From NCBI GenBank assembly GCA_020186115.1, contig WSYJ01000174.1:248001-312000 (forward strand): DNA of 64,000 nt, read 5' to 3'. This document shows, piece after piece, positions 60,741-64,000 of this stretch. The notes beneath the pieces are model-generated. The model did no database searches, had not been told where the DNA came from, and saw only the letters and a list, made by a program, of their open reading frames with translations. This DNA comes from Histomonas meleagridis (taxonomy: Eukaryota > Parabasalia > Tritrichomonadida > Dientamoebidae). A program made the position numbers and the translations under genes. The first letter of the stretch is position 1; every line of letters begins with the position of its first letter.

Positions 60741-61028
60741 ATGGATGAGCAGTTAACTAATTCTTGTGTTTTTGCGTTTGGAAAGTTCATTAGAGCGCAC
60801 TGTGGTAATGTTTGGAGTCTTTAGAAGGGAACCAAACAAAAAAAAAATTGAATTTGATTTTCGAAATTTAAGTATCAATTCCTGTTTCAAACTTTAAATG
60901 AATTTTTCCCTTGAAACATGTTACAAAAAGATGTGTATATGTGGTTGGTGCCAATTATTAATTTGTCAGAAATATTTGCAAAAACGGTTTTTTGTTGTCT
61001 TTTTTCTTTCATTTCTTTGATTGCTTTC
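60741..61028. other. Short intergenic region with promoter elements
   Basis: Contains the M3 and Inr elements of the next gene. An ATG at 60918 opens the frame earlier, but it lies upstream of both elements. Confidence 0.45.
60983..61014 (+). promoter_or_regulatory. Core promoter of the ankyrin gene: M3 box plus Inr
   Basis: AACGGTTT at 60983-60990 and TCATTT at 61009-61014, 18 nt before the ATG at 61029 counting from the Inr A. They set the start downstream of the ATG at 60918. Confidence 0.65.
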
Positions 61029-63054
61029 ATGGAAACAAACGGAGGTAATACTCAAAAAACTAACAATTGGTGGGAAAAGGCCATATCAATTAAACAAATA
61101 ATTTTTGATTTAAACAAAGAAAATTTTAATCAATCAGTAAAATCAATTATACGAAAATTGGATATAAATTATCCACTCTGTTTTAATAGACTTGTGTGTC
61201 ATATTATATACATAATATTTTCAATAAAAATGGATGATTTTGATATCTATATCAATTTTATGAAAGAAATTCAAGAGTTTGAAGAGAAAACAAAAATCAA
61301 ATCAAAAATTGTCGATGAATTTTTAAATCTTCTTCTTAAAGAGCACACACAAGTATCATATTATCTTCTTGAGTATTTGTTTAGACATAAAATTGCTGAT
61401 CCGAAAATTATTGGCAGAGAATATAATGGATATTTTATTCATTACATGAGAAGAGTAAGAGTTCTTCGTCATTTTCGTTCCCCAGCTATGTATCAAATGA
61501 TTCTAAACATTGATGAACTATCAAAGAATGATTGGGAACTTCACAAAAAATTAATTGCTGAAGGTGTTAATCCAAATGAAATTGCAAAAATGATTCGAAA
61601 TGATGAAATAGAAAAACTTCAAGAAATATCATCACAAGAAAACTTTGATTTTAATCAGAAAATTGAACAATCGATTTATGAAAGATTTGATATTATTAAC
61701 CAAGAAAATGTTACATTAATTGATTATGCAGCATTTTTTGGATCAATTAAATGTTTTAAATTTTTACTTATGAATGGTGCAAAATTAAAAAACACAGGAA
61801 AATATGCAGTCGCAGGTGGAAATGAAGAAATTATTCATTTATGTGAACAGAATCATTCATCATTTCAAAATGCATATGAAACAGCAATTAAATTCCATAA
61901 AAATAATGTCTTTCATTATCTTTATGAAAATAAATTAGAAAATGTTGAATTAGAAGAAATAGGAACTAAATGTGTTAGTTATCATAATTATGAAATTTTT
62001 TCATTCTTACAAAAAGAAGGATTGAAAATCAATGATGATATCATTAATGAATCTATAAAAACTAATAATATATTTCTTACAAAATTCTTCTTAGAAGGAT
62101 CAAATCAAATACCAAAAAATGCTTTAATATTTTCATCAACAAACATTGAACTTATTAAATATCTTATAAGACATGATGGTATTGATATTAATGCTAAAAA
62201 TATTTTTTATGTTTTATTGATATTTTTCCCATTGTTTCGATATTTTTTAGTAAAATTTGGAAATTATTTAAAATATTTAAAACAGTTCTTATGTTAGCAA
62301 CTGAAAAAGATGACATAGAATTAGTTAATTTAATTCTTAGACAAAAAGATATTGATATCAATGTTAAAGATATTCATTTATTTTATTTAATATTTATTTT
62401 AATAATTTGAAATTTAATTACATTATTTGGCAATTATTTATATTATTTAATACAGCATTAATATTAGCAGTTAAAAAATATTGTATTGAAATACTTAAAT
62501 TACTTCTTGGACGTAAAGGAATTGATATTAATGCTCAAGATATTTATATTTATTATTTATAGTTAATTTTATAAATGTTATGTTTCAAAATAATAATTGG
62601 TATTTTTTTGTGTTATTTTACTCTGCACTTATATGGGCATCTTTATGTGATGGTGATGACGCAGAAATTGTTAAATTACTTCTTGGATGTAAAGAAATTG
62701 ATATTAATGCTAAGAACCTTTATTTGTTTTCTTTGAAATTTATTTTAATATTTTGAAATTTTTAGATAATACTTGGAAATTATTTAAATTTTATGAAACA
62801 CCACTTATTTTGGCTTCACTAGGTGGTAAAACAAGAATGGTGATATTACTTCTTGAACAAGAAGGAATTGACATTAATGCTAAAGATGTTTATTTATTTT
62901 ATTTAACATTTATTTTAATAATTTAAAATTTCAAAATAATATTTGGAAATTATTTAAAATATTTAAAACAGCACTTATGTATGCAACTGATAATGGTCAT
63001 GAAGAAATTGTCAAATTAATTAACAGAAAAATTAAATGCTTAAAAGACATATAA
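61029..63054 (+). CDS. DUF3447/ankyrin protein with modules split by 80-nt spacers
   Basis: The first continuous part (61029-62201) encodes the helical N-terminal region, ELSKNDWELHKKLIAEGVNPNEIAKMIRNDEIEKLQ, the DUF3447 core (INQENVTLIDYAAFFGSIKCFKFLLMNGAKLK, GKYAVAGGNEEIIHLCEQN) and one ankyrin-like unit. Five further ankyrin modules follow at 62282-62371, 62452-62541, 62622-62717, 62798-62887 and 62968-63054, each open in its own frame; the last ends in TAA. Examples are TALILAVKKYCIEILKLLLG and TPLILASLGGKTRMVILLLE. They are separated by five spacers of exactly 80 nt. Without removal the protein ends 32 codons into the first spacer and module. The gene matches the one at 42747-44588. Confidence 0.75.
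62202..62967 (+). repeat. Five 80-nt spacers, each of four degenerate 20-nt units
   Basis: Spacers at 62202-62281, 62372-62451, 62542-62621, 62718-62797 and 62888-62967. Each divides in register into four 20-nt units, for example GTTTATTTATTTTATTTAAC, ATTTATTTTAATAATTTAAA, ATTTCAAAATAATATTTGGA and AATTATTTAAAATATTTAAA in the last. Units at the same rank resemble each other between spacers. No GT start or consistent AG end. Confidence 0.85.
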
Positions 63055-64000
63055 GCTATGAAGTAAAATCAAATAAAATTGATTTCTATTATTTTTTGGA
63101 TTGAGGAAAAACATAAATAGAGAAAAAAAATTGAATATTTCACATAATTTAAAGTATTGTAATGACAAAATGAAAATATAACAAAATTCATCAATTTTTT
63201 TATGCTTCTATTAAGATTTTATTTTCTTTGTGTGTCTGTTCATGCTTTTAAATTCTTGTTCATATTATGTGTAAGAATCAATTTGTATTCAACATTCATA
63301 TCAATTTTATATTTCATCAAAGATATGCAATTTTATATTTAATAGATTTTCAGTTATTCACGCAAATAAAGTTTTGATTTTACATATATAAATTTTTATT
63401 TATGGTTTAAATTATTAAAATTATAATTGGTAGAAAGCTTTTCACAATGATTATATATTAGCATATTCATATATTTTTATACAAAAAGATATAACATTTT
63501 AGGTTTTAAAATATATTATTTTTACTAACTTCTAAATTTGATTGAAAAATTTTTCTTCTTTAAAATCTTCTGCAAATCGATCTTCATCATATATATTCAG
63601 CAGTTCTTTTTTGAAAAGAAATAATAACAATAAAAATTCCAAAACATTGGCACAATGTTAAAGTAAGTTCATAATAATTTATATATATATAAAATCAAAG
63701 TTTGAAATATGCTTTTTTTTGTTATAAAAAAGTTTTATAAAAATAAAAAAAAAATTAATAGCATTAAAGAGAATTATTCACTTAATGCAAATGATGCCCA
63801 CCTGGACGATTTTAGCTTAAAACCAAGACAAGAAGAATTAATGCTTAAAACTATGCAAATAATGAAAAATCATTAAAAAATGATACACTTGATATTTGGA
63901 AATTATACAAATTATAGAGAGAGCAGTTCCGACGCTAACCGTAAAAAATAAAAATTTAATATCTCATATTATGAGATTAAATAACACAAATTACAAATAT
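63055..64000. other. AT-rich intergenic region to the window edge
   Basis: No open frame, RNA gene or repeat that I can support. Confidence 0.4.

Noticed and set aside
60918-61028. Upstream in-frame ATG extending the ankyrin gene by 37 residues, with a signal-peptide-like stretch
   Set aside because: The M3 box and Inr lie downstream of this ATG, so it is probably not in the mRNA.
62202-62281. Canonical spliceosomal introns in the ankyrin genes
   Set aside because: Spacers do not start with GT and have no constant AG end or trichomonad branch/acceptor consensus. Non-canonical splicing is kept as a hypothesis in the findings.
62202-62967. CRISPR-like array, because of regular module and spacer lengths
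   Set aside because: The longer regular units encode diverged ankyrin repeats and the short units are degenerate AT-rich sequence; there are no identical repeats and the genome is eukaryotic.

Overview
The window looks like nuclear DNA of a trichomonad (Parabasalia), most like the AT-rich genome of Tritrichomonas; the species is inference. The support is: densely packed genes without canonical introns; strongly A+T-biased codons; several genes starting just after a T. vaginalis-type initiator (Inr, TCAYWW) and/or a Myb-like M3 core promoter box (AACGGTTW); DUF3447/ankyrin genes; bacterial-type SH3 proteins; and many decayed gene copies. Several open frames begin with GTG or TTG, so for most genes I moved the start to the first in-frame ATG, using Inr/M3 position where it helps.

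Layout. 0-11 kb: N-terminal part of a DOCK-family Rac/Rho activator (minus, cut by the window edge), an HxxxDG acyltransferase-like protein, a trypsin-fold serine peptidase with a decayed tandem copy, a nicotinamide riboside kinase-like enzyme, a Rac GTPase, a bacterial-type SH3 protein with a putative cysteine peptidase domain, and a PP2A-like phosphatase. 11-26 kb: a 2,698-residue Tra1/TRRAP-like pseudokinase, an acyl-CoA synthetase with a myristoylation-type N-terminus, a pair of 76-nt direct repeats with one covarying base pair, a coiled-coil protein, a thioredoxin-fold protein without CxxC, and an NDR/LATS kinase. 26-31 kb: remains of one or two surface-glycoprotein genes in AT-rich DNA. 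31-39 kb: a giant GRIP-domain golgin with internal duplications, and an NSUN2/Trm4-like RNA methyltransferase. 39-45 kb: a cluster of ankyrin/DUF3447 genes and a broken von Willebrand A gene. 45-61 kb: a TMEM33-like membrane protein, two unknown genes that share a promoter, meckelin, an R2R3 Myb, a Rab with a changed switch II, an AT-hook protein, a coiled-coil protein, a degenerate Rho-like GTPase overlapping a FERM protein, and enolase with a docking-type N-terminus. 61-63 kb: a second intact DUF3447/ankyrin gene.

The most striking observation is in the ankyrin genes. Single-repeat coding modules (normally 30 codons, all open) are separated by AT-rich, frame-breaking spacers. In the plus-strand gene all five spacers are exactly 80 nt. 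In the minus-strand gene they are 60, 100, 80 and 60 nt. Every spacer divides in register into degenerate 20-nt units close to ATTTATTTTAATAATTTGGA (35 units in nine spacers). No GT-AG boundaries are visible. They could be unrecognised introns, translational bypass elements, or some other quantised insertion.

Functionally the window holds much of a Rho/Rac signalling and traffic set (DOCK, Rac, a Rho-like protein, Rab, NDR kinase, PP2A-like phosphatase, golgin, FERM protein), a flagellar/ciliary membrane protein (meckelin), chromatin and transcription genes (Tra1-like, Myb, AT-hook) and housekeeping enzymes (enolase, acyl-CoA synthetase, NSUN).
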